Shown: piece by piece, positions 1 through 8,832 of the stretch
How the letters are laid out: each line of letters opens with the position of its first letter
Numbering within the stretch: the first letter of the stretch is position 1
Origin: Pseudomonadota bacterium
GTDB lineage: Bacteria; Pseudomonadota; Alphaproteobacteria; Micropepsales; Micropepsaceae
Direction: 5' to 3'
DNA: 43,821 nucleotides
NCBI GenBank assembly: GCA_016201105.1
Contig: JACQDN010000043.1
Span: 1-43,821 of the forward strand
Translations under genes and position numbers: made by a program
Notes under the pieces: model-generated
Database searches by the model: none
What the model was told of the DNA's origin: nothing
The model's input: only the letters and a program-made list of their open reading frames with translations

Positions 1-875
1 CGCGCGCCGACTTCCAGCGCGCCTGCGATCGCCGCGCCGGATGAAATGCCCACGGGTATCCCTTCCAGCCGCGCTACTTTGCGCGCCGTGTCGAAGGCCG
101 TTTCATTGCCGATGGTGATCACTTCATCGATCACGCTGCGATCCAGGATCGGCGGCACGAAACCGGCGCCGATGCCTTGAATGGGATGCGGGCCCGGTTG
201 CCCGCCGGACAGCACCGGCGAATCTTCCGGCTCCAGCGCGATCATCCACACGCTCGGTTTGCGCTTTTTCAGCACTTGACCGACACCGGTGATGGTGCCG
301 CCGGTGCCGACGCCGGAAATCACCACATCGACTTTGCCTTCGGTGTCGTTCCAGATTTCCTCCGCCGTGGTGCGGCGGTGAACATCCGGATTGGCTGGGT
401 TTTCGAATTGCTGCGGGATGACGGCGCCCGGCGTCTCGGCGACGATCTCATGCGCCTTGGCGATGGCCGCGCGCATACCGCCCTTGGCGGCTTCGGTGAG
501 CACCAATTCCGCGCCCAGCAGTGCCAGCATCTTGCGCCGTTCGATCGACATGGAGTCCGGCATGACGAGGATGAGGCGATAGCCTTTGGCGGCGGCGACA
601 AAAGCGAGGCCGAGGCCGGTGTTGCCGCTGGTCGGCTCGACCAGCGTGGATTTTCCGGGCGTGATGAGACCCTTGGCCTCCAGCGCTTCGATCATCGCCA
701 CGCCGATGCGGTCTTTCACGCTGGAGATGGGATTGAAGAATTCGAGCTTCAGAAGAATGTCGGCTTTTACGCCGGCGTCCTTCGACATGCGGGGAATCCG
801 CACCATCGGCGTGTCGCCGATGGTTTCGGTGATGGAATTGTAGACGCGTCCGCGTCCGGGCTTATGCGCCGTCAT
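1..875 (-). CDS. cysK: Cysteine synthase A (O-acetylserine sulfhydrylase), 3' end beyond window
   Basis: PLP-dependent enzyme making L-cysteine from O-acetylserine and sulfide. Read from the ATG at 873-875, the protein carries the PLP-lysine motif SSVKDRIG (Lys about residue 54), the substrate loop TSGNTG, and the phosphate-binding GTGGTITG. The frame is open to the window edge at GISSGAA, so about 291 residues are seen and only the last few tens are missing. It lies 18 bases downstream of an Rrf2-family regulator gene on the same strand, so that regulator probably responds to cysteine or sulfur status. A cystathionine beta-synthase-like paralogue is possible, but the motifs favour the CysK/CysM group. 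Confidence 0.92.
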   Translation of the reverse strand, partial: MTAHKPGRGRVYNSITETIGDTPMVRIPRMSKDAGVKADILLKLEFFNPISSVKDRIGVAMIEALEAKGLITPGKSTLVEPTSGNTGLGLAFVAAAKGYRLILVMPDSMSIERRKMLALLGAELVLTEAAKGGMRAAIAKAHEIVAETPGAVIPQQFENPANPDVHRRTTAEEIWNDTEGKVDVVISGVGTGGTITGVGQVLKKRKPSVWMIALEPEDSPVLSGGQPGPHPIQGIGAGFVPPILDRSVIDEVITIGNETAFDTARKVARLEGIPVGISSGAAIAGALEVGA

Positions 876-893
876 GAAAGGCTCCGTTATCCG

Positions 894-1346
894 CTAAATG
901 GTGAAGTCCGCCGTCGAACGCCCGCCGCAATCCACGCCTGCGGAACGCGCGCGCTGGCAAAGGTCTTCGATGGAAATCGCGTCCAGCCGCGACATCACTT
1001 CGTCCTGCAGCGACTGGATCAGAGGCGTCACGATGCGCGCCCCGAGATCGGAAAGCGGCTTGGCGTTCTCGCCTTCGCCGTCTTCGATGCTTTCGGCCAC
1101 GCGCACGATATCGCCCACCGATATGCGCCGGCGTTCCTTGGCGAGCCGATAGCCGCCGCGCGGTCCGCGCACGCCTTTGAGCACGCCCGCGCGCACCAGC
1201 TGCTGCATCACCTGTTCGAGATAACGCTGCGGCACGCCTTGGCGGGCGGTGATTTCCTTTGCCTGCACCGGTTCGGGGCGGGCGTTAAAGGCGATGTCGA
1301 TCACCGCTTCGAGCGCCAGCAATGTCTTTCGGGAGAGTTTCAGCAT
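894..1346 (-). CDS. Rrf2-family transcriptional regulator
   Basis: A 150-residue protein with an N-terminal winged helix-turn-helix (about residues 1-85). It has the Rrf2 hallmarks: an alternating start LSRKTLLALEAVIDIA, the recognition-helix region QRYLEQVMQQL, and the wing RGPRGGYRLAK. It has only two cysteines (Cys130 and Cys140), both near the C-terminus, and not the three-cysteine cluster that holds the Fe-S centre in IscR. This suggests a CymR- or NsrR-distinct, non-IscR type. It sits 3 bases after dut and 18 bases before cysK, so it is co-transcribed with the gene it probably controls. Control of cysK is inferred from position, as known for CymR in Firmicutes. Confidence 0.9.
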   Translation of the reverse strand: MLKLSRKTLLALEAVIDIAFNARPEPVQAKEITARQGVPQRYLEQVMQQLVRAGVLKGVRGPRGGYRLAKERRRISVGDIVRVAESIEDGEGENAKPLSDLGARIVTPLIQSLQDEVMSRLDAISIEDLCQRARSAGVDCGGRSTADFTI

Positions 1347-1349
1347 GGT

Positions 1350-1814
1350 TCAGTTTTGCTTGGTTGCGAGATTGTGAAGGCCGGTCGAGCCGTGTCCGCC
1401 CCCACCGCGCCCGGTTTCCGAGAGGGTCTCGGATTCGACGAGCGTTACGCGGGCGTGTTGCGCGATCACCATTTGGGCGATGCGCATGCCGCGCGAAACA
1501 ACGAACGGTTTGTCGCCCAGATTGATCAGAATGACTTTGATTTCGCCGCGATAGTCGGAATCCACGGTGCCGGGCGTGTTCAGCACGGTGACGCCGTGAT
1601 TGGCGGCAAGACCCGAGCGCGGCCGCACCTGTGCTTCCACCCCTTCGGGCAGTTCGATCGAAAGCCCGGTCGGTATGACTGCGCGCGCGCCTTGCTGGAT
1701 GTCGATATCGCCATCCACGGCTGCGTGCAGGTCCATGCCCGCCGATCCTTCCGTCGCATAAGCGGGAAGAGGAAGATCGCTTGCGTGGGGGAGGCGCTGG
1801 ATGGCGATCTTCAC
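1350..1814 (-). CDS. dut: dUTP diphosphatase (dUTPase)
   Basis: Homotrimeric dUTPase hydrolysing dUTP to dUMP and PPi, which keeps uracil out of DNA and feeds dTMP synthesis. All five motifs are present in 154 residues: AGMDLHA (25-31), [13 protein letters not shown] (65-77), [10 protein letters not shown] (82-91), RIAQMVIA (111-118) and [10 protein letters not shown] (136-145). In motif 5 the residue that is usually Phe (GGFGSTG), which stacks on the uracil, is His141 here. The start is GTG (1812-1814), overlapping the coaBC stop by 4 bases (GTGA). The coaBC-dut pairing is common in bacteria. Confidence 0.95.
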   Translation of the reverse strand: MKIAIQRLPHASDLPLPAYATEGSAGMDLHAAVDGDIDIQQGARAVIPTGLSIELPEGVEAQVRPRSGLAANHGVTVLNTPGTVDSDYRGEIKVILINLGDKPFVVSRGMRIAQMVIAQHARVTLVESETLSETGRGGGGHGSTGLHNLATKQN

Positions 1815-3019
1815 GCGGCTTGTCCGTGCAGCGTTTGGGCGACGCGCTCCGCGAGCCTTGTACCCACTTCGCGCTTGTCGAGTTCCGGCCAGCTTTCCAC
1901 AGCTTTCGCCGTAATCAGATGAACCGTGTTGCGATCGCCGCCCATCACGCCTGTGTGCGGGCTCACATCGTTGGCGACGATCCAGTCGCAGCCTTTTTTG
2001 ACGAGCTTGGCCTTGGCGTGAGCGATCACATCGTCGGTTTCAGCGGCGAAGCCGATGACGAGCTGCGGGCGCTTCTTGCCTCGCGAAATCGTAGCCAGAA
2101 TGTCGGGATTGTGAATGAGGTTGAGCGCACGCGAACTCGTCTCGTCCGTCTTTTTGATCTTGCTGTTCGCCGCGATCTCTGGCCGCCAATCGGCGACCGC
2201 CGCTGTGAACACCGCGACGTCGACGGGAAGCACGGATTCGCACGCCGCCAGCATCTCGCGCGCGCTTTGCACTTTGAGGAGCTTCACGCGTGCGGGCGGC
2301 ACGAGTTCGACCGGTCCCGACACCAAAGTTGTTTCTGCGCCGGCTTCCGCGAGGGCGCGCGCGATCGCGTAGCCCTGCTTTCCGGAAGAATGATTGGAGA
2401 TGAAACGCACGGGATCGAGCGGCTCTTGTGTTGGCCCAGCGGTCACCAATGCTTTCACGCCGGAAAGTGCGCCGCCTTTCTCGGAAAGCGCGCGCTCCAC
2501 CGCATCCGCAATCTCGTCCGGCTCTGCCATGCGGCCTGGCCCGAATTCGCCGCACGCCATTTCGCCGTCATTCGGCCCGACAAAGATCACGCCGTCATTT
2601 TTCAGCGTCTTCACGTTGCGCTGCGTGGCTGGGTGGTTCCACATGCGCACATTCATCGCCGGCGCCATCAGCACGCGCTTGTCGGTGGCGAGCAAAGCGG
2701 TGGAGGCGAGATCGTTGGCGTGGCCGTGCGCGAGCTTCGCCATCAAATCCGCGGTTGCCGGCGCGACGACGACAAGATCGGCAGAACGCGAAAGCTGGAT
2801 GTGCCCCATCTCCGCTTCGTCGGTGAGGCTGAAAAGATCTTCGAAGACTTTCTCGCCGGTCAGCGCGGACACCGACAGCGGCGTGACGAACTGGCTGCCC
2901 GCCGCCGTCAGAATGGCGCGGCTGGAAATGCCTCGCTCCTTCAACCGGCGCACCAGTTCGAGGGACTTGTAGGCCGCGATGCCGCCGCCGATGATGAGAA
3001 GAACGCTATTGCCGCGCAT
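1811..3019 (-). CDS. coaBC: Bifunctional phosphopantothenoylcysteine decarboxylase / phosphopantothenate-cysteine ligase
   Basis: Carries out two steps of coenzyme A synthesis: CTP-dependent ligation of cysteine to 4'-phosphopantothenate (CoaB, C-terminal) and FMN-dependent decarboxylation (CoaC, N-terminal). From the chosen ATG (3017-3019) it is 402 residues. CoaC part: catalytic His73 in [12 protein letters not shown] (120-123), and flap Cys156 in [10 protein letters not shown]. CoaB part: TAGPTQEP, Asn209 in FISNHSSGK, and the KIKK lysines at 287-290. An upstream ATG at 3056-3058 would add 13 residues, but family members start close to the [12 protein letters not shown] strand, so the shorter form is preferred. 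It begins an apparent operon with dut, the Rrf2 gene and cysK and is divergent from the ligase at 3123. Confidence 0.95.
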   Translation of the reverse strand: MRGNSVLLIIGGGIAAYKSLELVRRLKERGISSRAILTAAGSQFVTPLSVSALTGEKVFEDLFSLTDEAEMGHIQLSRSADLVVVAPATADLMAKLAHGHANDLASTALLATDKRVLMAPAMNVRMWNHPATQRNVKTLKNDGVIFVGPNDGEMACGEFGPGRMAEPDEIADAVERALSEKGGALSGVKALVTAGPTQEPLDPVRFISNHSSGKQGYAIARALAEAGAETTLVSGPVELVPPARVKLLKVQSAREMLAACESVLPVDVAVFTAAVADWRPEIAANSKIKKTDETSSRALNLIHNPDILATISRGKKRPQLVIGFAAETDDVIAHAKAKLVKKGCDWIVANDVSPHTGVMGGDRNTVHLITAKAVESWPELDKREVGTRLAERVAQTLHGQAA

Positions 3020-3122
3020 GGGGCGAGAGACCTGTTTCGACGGGAAACCCCGTATCATTCGCGGGAAATATACAAAATAACGGACGTGAAGTGTAATTCT
3101 TCGCGACCAGGGAGATAAACCT

Positions 3123-5003
3123 ATGAATTTACAGGTAAAATCAAGAGATTTGCCGCCGTTCAAGCCGCTGCCGCAAAAGCTGCCATTGATCGACGTCACC
3201 CACAAGCCGGACGGGACAGTCTATCTGCGTTCCAAACATCCGCTCGGCCGGATGCACCGTTCCATCGCCCATTTGCTGGAAGCGCGCGCAGCGTTGCATC
3301 CCGACCGCAACTTTATCGGCGAGCGCACGCCGTTGCCTGACGGAAAGCTCGGAGACTGGCGCTACATCACCTATGGCGAAGCCAATGCGCGCGCCAATGC
3401 CGTGGCGCAGGCGTTGCTCGATCGCGGTCTCGGACCCGATGCACCGCTAATGATCCTGTCCGGCAATTCCATCAAGCATGCGGTGATGATGCTGGGCGCG
3501 ATGAAAGCGCGTGTGCCGGTGGCGCCGGTGTCGGTGGCGTACTCCTTGATGTCCGCCGATCACGGCAAGCTCAAGCACGTTTTCGAAACCGCATTGCCGA
3601 AGATGATCTTTGCGGAGCAGGGCCCGATGTATGCCCGCGCCCTGGCCGCGTTGCCGCTCGACGCCGCCGAAGTCGTCACTGTGATGGGCATCCCGGATCG
3701 CAAGACGACATCGTACGACGATCTGCTCAAGACCAATGCCGGCCCGTCGGTCGCGAAGTCGGTTGAGAAGATCGATCACGGCACGGTCGCGAAATATCTC
3801 TTCACCTCCGGGTCCACCGGTATGCCCAAGGGCGTGATCCAGACCCATGGCATGATGTGCGCCGTGATCGCGGCCACCGAAGCGTTGCGCACGGAAGAGG
3901 CCGACCCCAACGAGATTCCGCAGAGCCTGGAATGGATGCCGTGGAACCATATCTCCGCCGGCAATATCGGTTTCAACGGCAACATGAACGGGGGAGGCAC
4001 GGTGCATCTGGACGCCGGTAAACCGCTGCCGGGCATGTTCGAAGAAACCATCCGCAATTTGCGCGAGATCGCGCCGCTGGGTTTCGGCTCCGCGCCGATC
4101 GCGTTCGGTTGGCTCGCCGATGCGATGGAGCGCGACACCGTTCTGCGCGATAACTTCTTCTCCAAGCTGCGCATGATGGGTTACGGCGGCGCCACGCTCA
4201 GCCAGGACATCTACCAGCGCATACAGGCACTTTCGATTGCCGCCACGGGATTCCGCATTCCGTTGACCACCATGTACGGCGCGACGGAAACGCAAGGTGT
4301 TACCGTGGTGCATTGGCTCACCGAACGCGTCGGCCTCATCGGCCTGCCGCTTCCCGGCATCACGCTGAAGCTGGTGCCCAACGGCACCAAGCTGGAAGTG
4401 CGCGTGAAGGGACCCACAGTGACGCCGGGCTATCACAAGCGCCCCGATCTGACGGAGGCCGCGTTCGACGCGGAAGGCTATTATTCGCTGGGCGACGCCG
4501 CGAAATTCCTCGATGAAAACGATCCGTCGCAAGGCCTCGTATTCGACGGCCGCGTGACCGAAGACTTCAAGCTCGACAGCGGCACTTGGGTGTCGGTGGG
4601 TACGTTGCGCGCACAGGCCATCGCGGCCGCATCGCCCCTGATCCAGGATTGCGTCGTCGCCGGGCAGGACAAGCCGTTCGTCACGCTGCTGGTGTGGCCG
4701 AATCTGACGGTGGCGAAGGAGCTCTGCGCCGACTCCTCGCGCTCCAGCCCTGAAGAGATCATCCACAGCCCGAAGGTGCTGGCCTTCGTGAAGGAGAAAT
4801 TTGCCGAGTACAACAAAAACTGCGGCGGCTCCTCGGGTCGGGTGAAGCGCGCGATGCTGATGCTGGAGCCGCCATCGATCGACGGTCACGAGATCACCGA
4901 CAAGGGCTACGTCAATCAGCGCGCCACTCTCGAGCGCCGCAAGAAACTGGTCGATCTGCTCTACGCGGCAACGCCGCCCGCGGACGTGATCGAGATTCCG
5001 TGA
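3123..5003 (+). CDS. Acyl-CoA synthetase, feruloyl-CoA-synthetase type
   Basis: ATP-dependent acid-CoA ligase of the ANL (adenylating) superfamily, 626 residues. The P-loop TSGSTGMPKG is at 228-237, the A5 motif MYGATETQG near 384-392, and the hinge GRVTEDFKLDSGTW near 475. The catalytic lysine of the C-terminal subdomain is about residue 594 in EITDKGYVNQ. The form GRxxEDFKLxxGTWV, with no long spacer, together with the overall length, matches proteins usually named feruloyl-CoA synthase. Ferulate as substrate is not shown, and no hydratase/aldolase or vanillin dehydrogenase gene is nearby. The start is supported by a GGGAGATAA ribosome binding site. Its stop overlaps the GTG of the MOSC gene by 4 bases. 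Confidence 0.88.
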   Translation: MNLQVKSRDLPPFKPLPQKLPLIDVTHKPDGTVYLRSKHPLGRMHRSIAHLLEARAALHPDRNFIGERTPLPDGKLGDWRYITYGEANARANAVAQALLDRGLGPDAPLMILSGNSIKHAVMMLGAMKARVPVAPVSVAYSLMSADHGKLKHVFETALPKMIFAEQGPMYARALAALPLDAAEVVTVMGIPDRKTTSYDDLLKTNAGPSVAKSVEKIDHGTVAKYLFTSGSTGMPKGVIQTHGMMCAVIAATEALRTEEADPNEIPQSLEWMPWNHISAGNIGFNGNMNGGGTVHLDAGKPLPGMFEETIRNLREIAPLGFGSAPIAFGWLADAMERDTVLRDNFFSKLRMMGYGGATLSQDIYQRIQALSIAATGFRIPLTTMYGATETQGVTVVHWLTERVGLIGLPLPGITLKLVPNGTKLEVRVKGPTVTPGYHKRPDLTEAAFDAEGYYSLGDAAKFLDENDPSQGLVFDGRVTEDFKLDSGTWVSVGTLRAQAIAAASPLIQDCVVAGQDKPFVTLLVWPNLTVAKELCADSSRSSPEEIIHSPKVLAFVKEKFAEYNKNCGGSSGRVKRAMLMLEPPSIDGHEITDKGYVNQRATLERRKKLVDLLYAATPPADVIEIP

Positions 5004-5440
5004 GCGGAAAACTCATCGGCATAGCCCGCGTCGCCGAACTGCGCGCGCCGCTGGAGCAGTTGGATCGGGCCTCGGTCACGACCGAGGGCGGCATCGAAGG
5101 CGACGTGCGCGGGCGAAAGCTCAACCGCCAGATCACCGTTCTCTTCCGAGAGGGCTGGGAAGATGCGTGTCGCGATGTCGGCGAGGCGCTTCCCTGGATC
5201 ACGCGCCGCGCCAATCTCTACGTCGAAGGCATGGAGCGTCCGCGGCAAAGCGGCGGGCGCCTCGCCATTGGCGATGTCGTATTGGAAGTCATGCTCGAGA
5301 CCGAGCCCTGCATGTTGATGGAACGCGCCCACGCCGGATTGAAAGCGGCGCTCGCGCCGGATTGGCGCGGCGGCGTTTGCTGCCGGGTGGTCGGGGGCGG
5401 GACCATTCGCATTGGCGATGCGGCAACGCTCTCTTCCTGA
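5000..5440 (+). CDS. MOSC domain protein
   Basis: A stand-alone MOSC (molybdenum cofactor sulfurase C-terminal) domain of 146 residues. It shows the family pattern: an early Gly-rich G(I/L)EGDVRG turn (about 31-38), the QITVL strand, a TRRANLYVEG segment (68-77) and the Cys-containing stretch GGVCCRVV (124-131). MOSC proteins handle sulfur on molybdenum cofactor or reduce N-hydroxylated compounds; which applies here is unknown. The start is GTG, sharing GTGA with the upstream ligase stop, so the two are translationally coupled. A molybdopterin oxidoreductase gene lies in the same window (35647) but is far away. Confidence 0.85.
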   Translation: MSGKLIGIARVAELRAPLEQLDRASVTTEGGIEGDVRGRKLNRQITVLFREGWEDACRDVGEALPWITRRANLYVEGMERPRQSGGRLAIGDVVLEVMLETEPCMLMERAHAGLKAALAPDWRGGVCCRVVGGGTIRIGDAATLSS

Positions 5441-5575
5441 TCGGGCCGCGATGCCGACTTAAGGTTTCATAAACCAATGAAATGCGCGGACGCGTGCGCC
5501 GCCCGCCTTGCGTTAACCCGGCCCTTACCATGCCGCGCGCATGGTCGCGTCCGTCATCGAGCAAGAGTGCCGATC

Positions 5576-5782
5576 ATGGGTGCGAGCGATTTCTGCCAAT
5601 TGGCAGCCGAGTTGAACGCGGACAACGGTCCCGAAGCGCTCGACTATGCGCGCCGCGCCGTCGTGGCGTTCGAAGCGGACGGCGCCTCCGACCGCGCGCA
5701 GTTCTGGTACCTGCTCTCGGTCTTCCTGGACGACATCGTGACCCATCGCCTCAATCCCGACGCGGCGATCACAATCCACTAA
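5576..5782 (+). CDS. Small protein of unknown function
   Basis: A 68-residue open frame starting at ATG 5576-5578. It has a helix-rich, acidic composition (for example SDFCQLAAELNADNGPEALD) and a second helix with aromatic residues (RAQFWYLLSVFLDD). There is no signal peptide, membrane segment or known motif. The frame could extend upstream to 5477, but that extension is Arg/Cys-rich and unlike a coding start. The sequence gcaagag about 10 bases before the ATG is a weak ribosome binding site. It follows the MOSC gene by 135 bases and ends 8 bases before a repeat element. I do not recognise the family. It is probably real because its codon third positions look like those of its neighbours. Confidence 0.5.
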   Translation: MGASDFCQLAAELNADNGPEALDYARRAVVAFEADGASDRAQFWYLLSVFLDDIVTHRLNPDAAITIH

Positions 5783-5790
5783 CGGAGCCT

Positions 5791-5922
5791 CACCCTCCTT
5801 CGGGAGGGTCGAAGCGCGAAGCGCTTCGGGGAGGATGCGCGAAAGTGTGCTCTCTGTGCACATCCTCCCCGAAAAACCCTTCGCTTCGCTGCGGATTTTT
5901 CGACCCTCCCAAGGGAGGGTGG
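5791..5922. repeat. Intergenic inverted-repeat element, copy a
   Basis: Nested inverted repeat between the small gene and the esterase. The outer arms are 5791-5813 (CACCCTCCTTCGGGAGGGTC...) and 5899-5922 (...GACCCTCCCAAGGGAGGGTGG). The inner arms are TTCGGGGAGGATG (5825-5837) and CATCCTCCCCGAA (5860-5872). Each outer arm is itself a short hairpin. It belongs to the same family as the elements at 8682, 14816, 31365 and 36343. Confidence 0.85.
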
Positions 5923-6019
5923 ACGCCATGTCCGGATTTTTCGACGCTCTCCACCGCGAGGTGATATAAGTACGCGACTCCACACATCGTCACTCGTCAC
6001 CTCAACCAAGCGAACCCGC

Positions 6020-6964
6020 ATGCCGCTCGATCCGTTGTTGAAAGCTTTTCTCGACCAGATGGCCGCGCAACCCGGTCCCAAGATGTGGGAGATCGAGGCG
6101 CCGGTGGCCCGCGAGCTCTTCGTCGCCATGATGGGGCTGGTGGGACCGAAAGACGTTCCCATCGGCAAGGCGGTGAACCACATCATTCCTGCGCCGCACG
6201 GCGAAATCCCGGTGCGCATCTACACGCCGGTGGCGGCCGCCGCCGAAGCATTGCCGACGCTGGTCTTCTTTCACGGCGGCGGTTGGGTGATCGGCAATAT
6301 CGAAACCCATGACGGGCTTTGCCGCATCCTCGCCAACGAATCCGCCTGCCGCGTGATCTCGGTGGAATACCGCCTGTCGCCGGAACACAAATATCCCGCC
6401 GCGGTCGAAGATGCCTTCGCCGCTGTGACCTGGATCGAAGCCAATGCCTCGACTTTGGGCGTCGATGCCAATCGCATTGCCGTCGGCGGCGATTCCGCGG
6501 GCGGCGCGCTCGCCGCCGTCGTCGCGCAAATGGCGAAAGAGAAGGGCAAACTGAGAATCGCCTACCAGATGCTGTTCTTTCCCGTCACTCAGATCGGCGA
6601 CGAGACGACTTCCATGCGCGAATTCGCAGAAGGCTTTTTCCTAGAAACGCCGACCTTGAAATGGTTCTACAACCACTATCTCTCAGCGGACGCCGACAGA
6701 AACGACCCGCGCGTGTCGCCATTAGCCGTGAAGGATTTCAGCGGTCTGCCGCCTGCCTACATCATGCTCGCCGGTTTCGATCCGCTGCATGACGAAGGCT
6801 TGGCTTACGCGGAGAAGCTGCGCACAGCCGGCGTGCCGGTCACCGTCGCGGACTATCCCGACATGGTGCACGACTTCATCTACATGCAGAACGTGTTGCC
6901 GCAGGCCCCACAAGCGCTCGCAGCCGCTGCCGCGGCGCTGAAAGGCGCGCTCAAAGCGGGATAA
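6020..6964 (+). CDS. Alpha/beta hydrolase, hormone-sensitive-lipase (HSL) family esterase
   Basis: A 314-residue carboxylesterase. The oxyanion-hole motif HGGG is at residues 85-88 (FFHGGGWVIGN), the nucleophile is Ser159 in GGDSAGG, the acid is Asp254 in AGFDPLHDEG, and the base is His284 in MVHDF. This is the complete HSL (family IV) triad. It would hydrolyse short- to medium-chain esters in the cytoplasm, as no signal peptide is seen; the substrate is unknown. No clear ribosome binding site precedes the ATG, but the N-terminus matches the family length. Its last 14 bases overlap the convergent flavoprotein gene ending at 6951. Confidence 0.93.
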   Translation: MPLDPLLKAFLDQMAAQPGPKMWEIEAPVARELFVAMMGLVGPKDVPIGKAVNHIIPAPHGEIPVRIYTPVAAAAEALPTLVFFHGGGWVIGNIETHDGLCRILANESACRVISVEYRLSPEHKYPAAVEDAFAAVTWIEANASTLGVDANRIAVGGDSAGGALAAVVAQMAKEKGKLRIAYQMLFFPVTQIGDETTSMREFAEGFFLETPTLKWFYNHYLSADADRNDPRVSPLAVKDFSGLPPAYIMLAGFDPLHDEGLAYAEKLRTAGVPVTVADYPDMVHDFIYMQNVLPQAPQALAAAAAALKGALKAG

Positions 6965-8624
6965 GTTTTCCCGGGTTCATGATCCCTTTGGGATCGAGCG
7001 ACATCTTGATCGCGCGCAGCACGTCGATGCCGAGCGCGCCTTTTTCATTCGTCATCCAAGGCAGATGGTCTTCGCCGACGCCGTGATGGTGGCTGATTGT
7101 GCCGCCGTTCGTGGCGATGGCGTCCGACGCGGCTTTCTTGATCGCCTGCCACTGCGCGATTTCTCCGTCGAGTGCGCGGGGAAAGATGCAAGTGAAATAG
7201 AGGCTGGCGCCGTCTTCGTAAGCGTGGCTGATGTGGCACATGACGATGCCGTGCGCGCCCGGTCTCGGTGCCGTGCCGAGGATTGCGTTTTTTAGGGCGG
7301 TTTTGACGGCGGCATACAGCGCATCGACTTTCGACCAGCGCACGGCAGTCTCCAGCGTGTCCACTCCGACGGCGCGATTCATCATGGGCTCGCGCAGATA
7401 AGGGCCATGGAAGCGTCCCTCGCGCCAGCGCTCTCCCGGCCCGGCGCCCACGCTCATGCCGCCGTGGCGCTTGGCGATCGCCGCGAAACGTTTGCGTCCG
7501 TAGTCGACAATCTCCTTCGATCCTTCGAAACCCGCGATCATCGCCGTCATCGCGCCGGAAAATCCGCGCGCGCTTAAATACGCGTCTTCAAGCTTGCCGG
7601 AAATGCCCCGTCTCTTTCCGACATGTCCGAAGGCACGATAGAACCGCGTCTCTTCGATATCGGAGAGCCGCAACATCGCCGCCGATACGTCCTCCTGGAC
7701 GGCCTGGCGGATCGCCGCCGCGCCGCTGGCGAAATCATGAAAGAGATAACCGCCATAATGGCTGGCTGCGGGCGCCGGATGAATCCGGAACGTCGCCTCG
7801 GTGACGATGCCAAAGGCGCCTTCCGATCCCGCGATAACATCGGTCAAGCGCGGGCCCGCCGCGCTCGCGGGAAACTCTTCGGTGGCAAGCAACCCGCGCG
7901 GCGTCGCCAGTCTTGCCGACACCAGCCAGTCGTCGGCCCTGCCGTAGAGCACGGAGTTTTGACCGGCGCCGCGATGGGCGATCCAGCCGCCCAGCGTGGA
8001 GAATTCGAAGGATTGCGGGAAATGGCCGAGCGTGACGCCCTTTGCCTGCAGCGCCTTTTCCAGCGCCGGTCCGTAGATGCCCGCTTCCGCCGTCGCCGTT
8101 CCCGATACCGCGTCGACATCGATCAAACGGTCCATGCCGGAAAGATCGACCGTCACCACGGCCGGAAACGACGCGCCGTTCGCGCTCACGCCGCCGACGA
8201 CGCTGGTGCCGCCGCCATAGGGGACGACCGCGATGTTATTTTCCGCTGCGGTGGACAGAATCGAAAGCACTTCCTCGGTGCCGCGCGGGTAGAGAACGGC
8301 GTCGGGCGCGGCGGAGATATTGCCGGCGCGCAGTCTGAGCACGTCATGATAGCTGCGGCCCAGCGCATGGAAGGTGCGCTCAAATTTGTCGTCGCGCACG
8401 CGGTCCGCGCCCAGCAGCGACACGAAATTCTCGCGCTGTGCAGCGCTCAATCGTGGCGCGGGAAGTGCAATCTCTTCCAGCGGCCGCGCCGGTGTTGCGA
8501 GCAGGCTCGGCATGCCGAGTTCGTCCGCGAGCCATAGCCACAGCTCCTCGCGCGAGGCCAGCTCGTCCTTCGCGGCAGCCCAGCCCCAGCCGTTCCACTG
8601 GATTTTCGCCCGATCGACACTCAT
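6951..8624 (-). CDS. FAD-linked oxidase, alkyldihydroxyacetonephosphate-synthase-like
   Basis: A 557-residue vanillyl-alcohol-oxidase-type flavoprotein. The FAD-binding domain shows PYGGGTSVVGG (135-145), the turn STLGGWIAHRGAGQNS (209-224) and AGSEGAFGIVTEAT (265-278). Near the C-terminus, ISHHHGVGEDHLPW contains the triple His (512-514) that is characteristic of, and essential in, alkyl-DHAP synthases, the enzymes that swap an acyl for an alkyl chain on DHAP in ether-lipid synthesis. The stretch ASLYFTCIFPR supplies a Tyr where AGPS has its catalytic Tyr. D-lactate or glycolate dehydrogenases share the fold but lack the HHH motif. It lies downstream of glpD and a lipid kinase on the same strand, separated from the kinase by a repeat element. 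Confidence 0.82.
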   Translation of the reverse strand: MSVDRAKIQWNGWGWAAAKDELASREELWLWLADELGMPSLLATPARPLEEIALPAPRLSAAQRENFVSLLGADRVRDDKFERTFHALGRSYHDVLRLRAGNISAAPDAVLYPRGTEEVLSILSTAAENNIAVVPYGGGTSVVGGVSANGASFPAVVTVDLSGMDRLIDVDAVSGTATAEAGIYGPALEKALQAKGVTLGHFPQSFEFSTLGGWIAHRGAGQNSVLYGRADDWLVSARLATPRGLLATEEFPASAAGPRLTDVIAGSEGAFGIVTEATFRIHPAPAASHYGGYLFHDFASGAAAIRQAVQEDVSAAMLRLSDIEETRFYRAFGHVGKRRGISGKLEDAYLSARGFSGAMTAMIAGFEGSKEIVDYGRKRFAAIAKRHGGMSVGAGPGERWREGRFHGPYLREPMMNRAVGVDTLETAVRWSKVDALYAAVKTALKNAILGTAPRPGAHGIVMCHISHAYEDGASLYFTCIFPRALDGEIAQWQAIKKAASDAIATNGGTISHHHGVGEDHLPWMTNEKGALGIDVLRAIKMSLDPKGIMNPGKLIPL

Positions 8625-8681
8625 GGAGGAACGCTAGCAGGGGAGAGGTTTTGAAGCGAAATTGGTTGGTTAATCACTCCT

Positions 8682-8819
8682 ACCCTCCCTCGGGAGGGTC
8701 GAAATTTGCGGAACGCAAATTTCGGGGAGGATGTGGAAAGGGATAACAAGCTTTCCCGATCCTCCCCGAAAAATTCTTCGCTGCGCTCCGAATTTTTCGA
8801 CCCTCCCAAGGGAGGGTGG
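8682..8819. repeat. Intergenic inverted-repeat element, copy b
   Basis: A full-length member lying in the 208-base gap between the lipid kinase (ends 8833) and the flavoprotein (starts 8624). The outer arms begin ACCCTCCCTCGGGAGGGTC (from 8682) and end GACCCTCCCAAGGGAGGGT. The inner arms are TTCGGGGAGGAT and ATCCTCCCCGAA. The spacer between the inner arms differs from the other copies. It would form a strong hairpin in the glpD-dgk-agpS transcript. Confidence 0.85.
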
Positions 8820-8832
8820 GCGACGCAAAAAC

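Noticed and set aside
177..1922. A 581-codon plus-strand frame across cysK, the Rrf2 gene and dut
   Set aside because: Shadow frame. It crosses three real genes and gives an Arg/His-rich sequence without any family.
5928..5969. A 13-codon frame (MSGFFDALHREVI) behind a GGGAGGG site
   Set aside because: The ribosome-site-like bases belong to repeat copy a, and the frame is too short to support. It could be the relic of a gene start, but nothing follows in frame.
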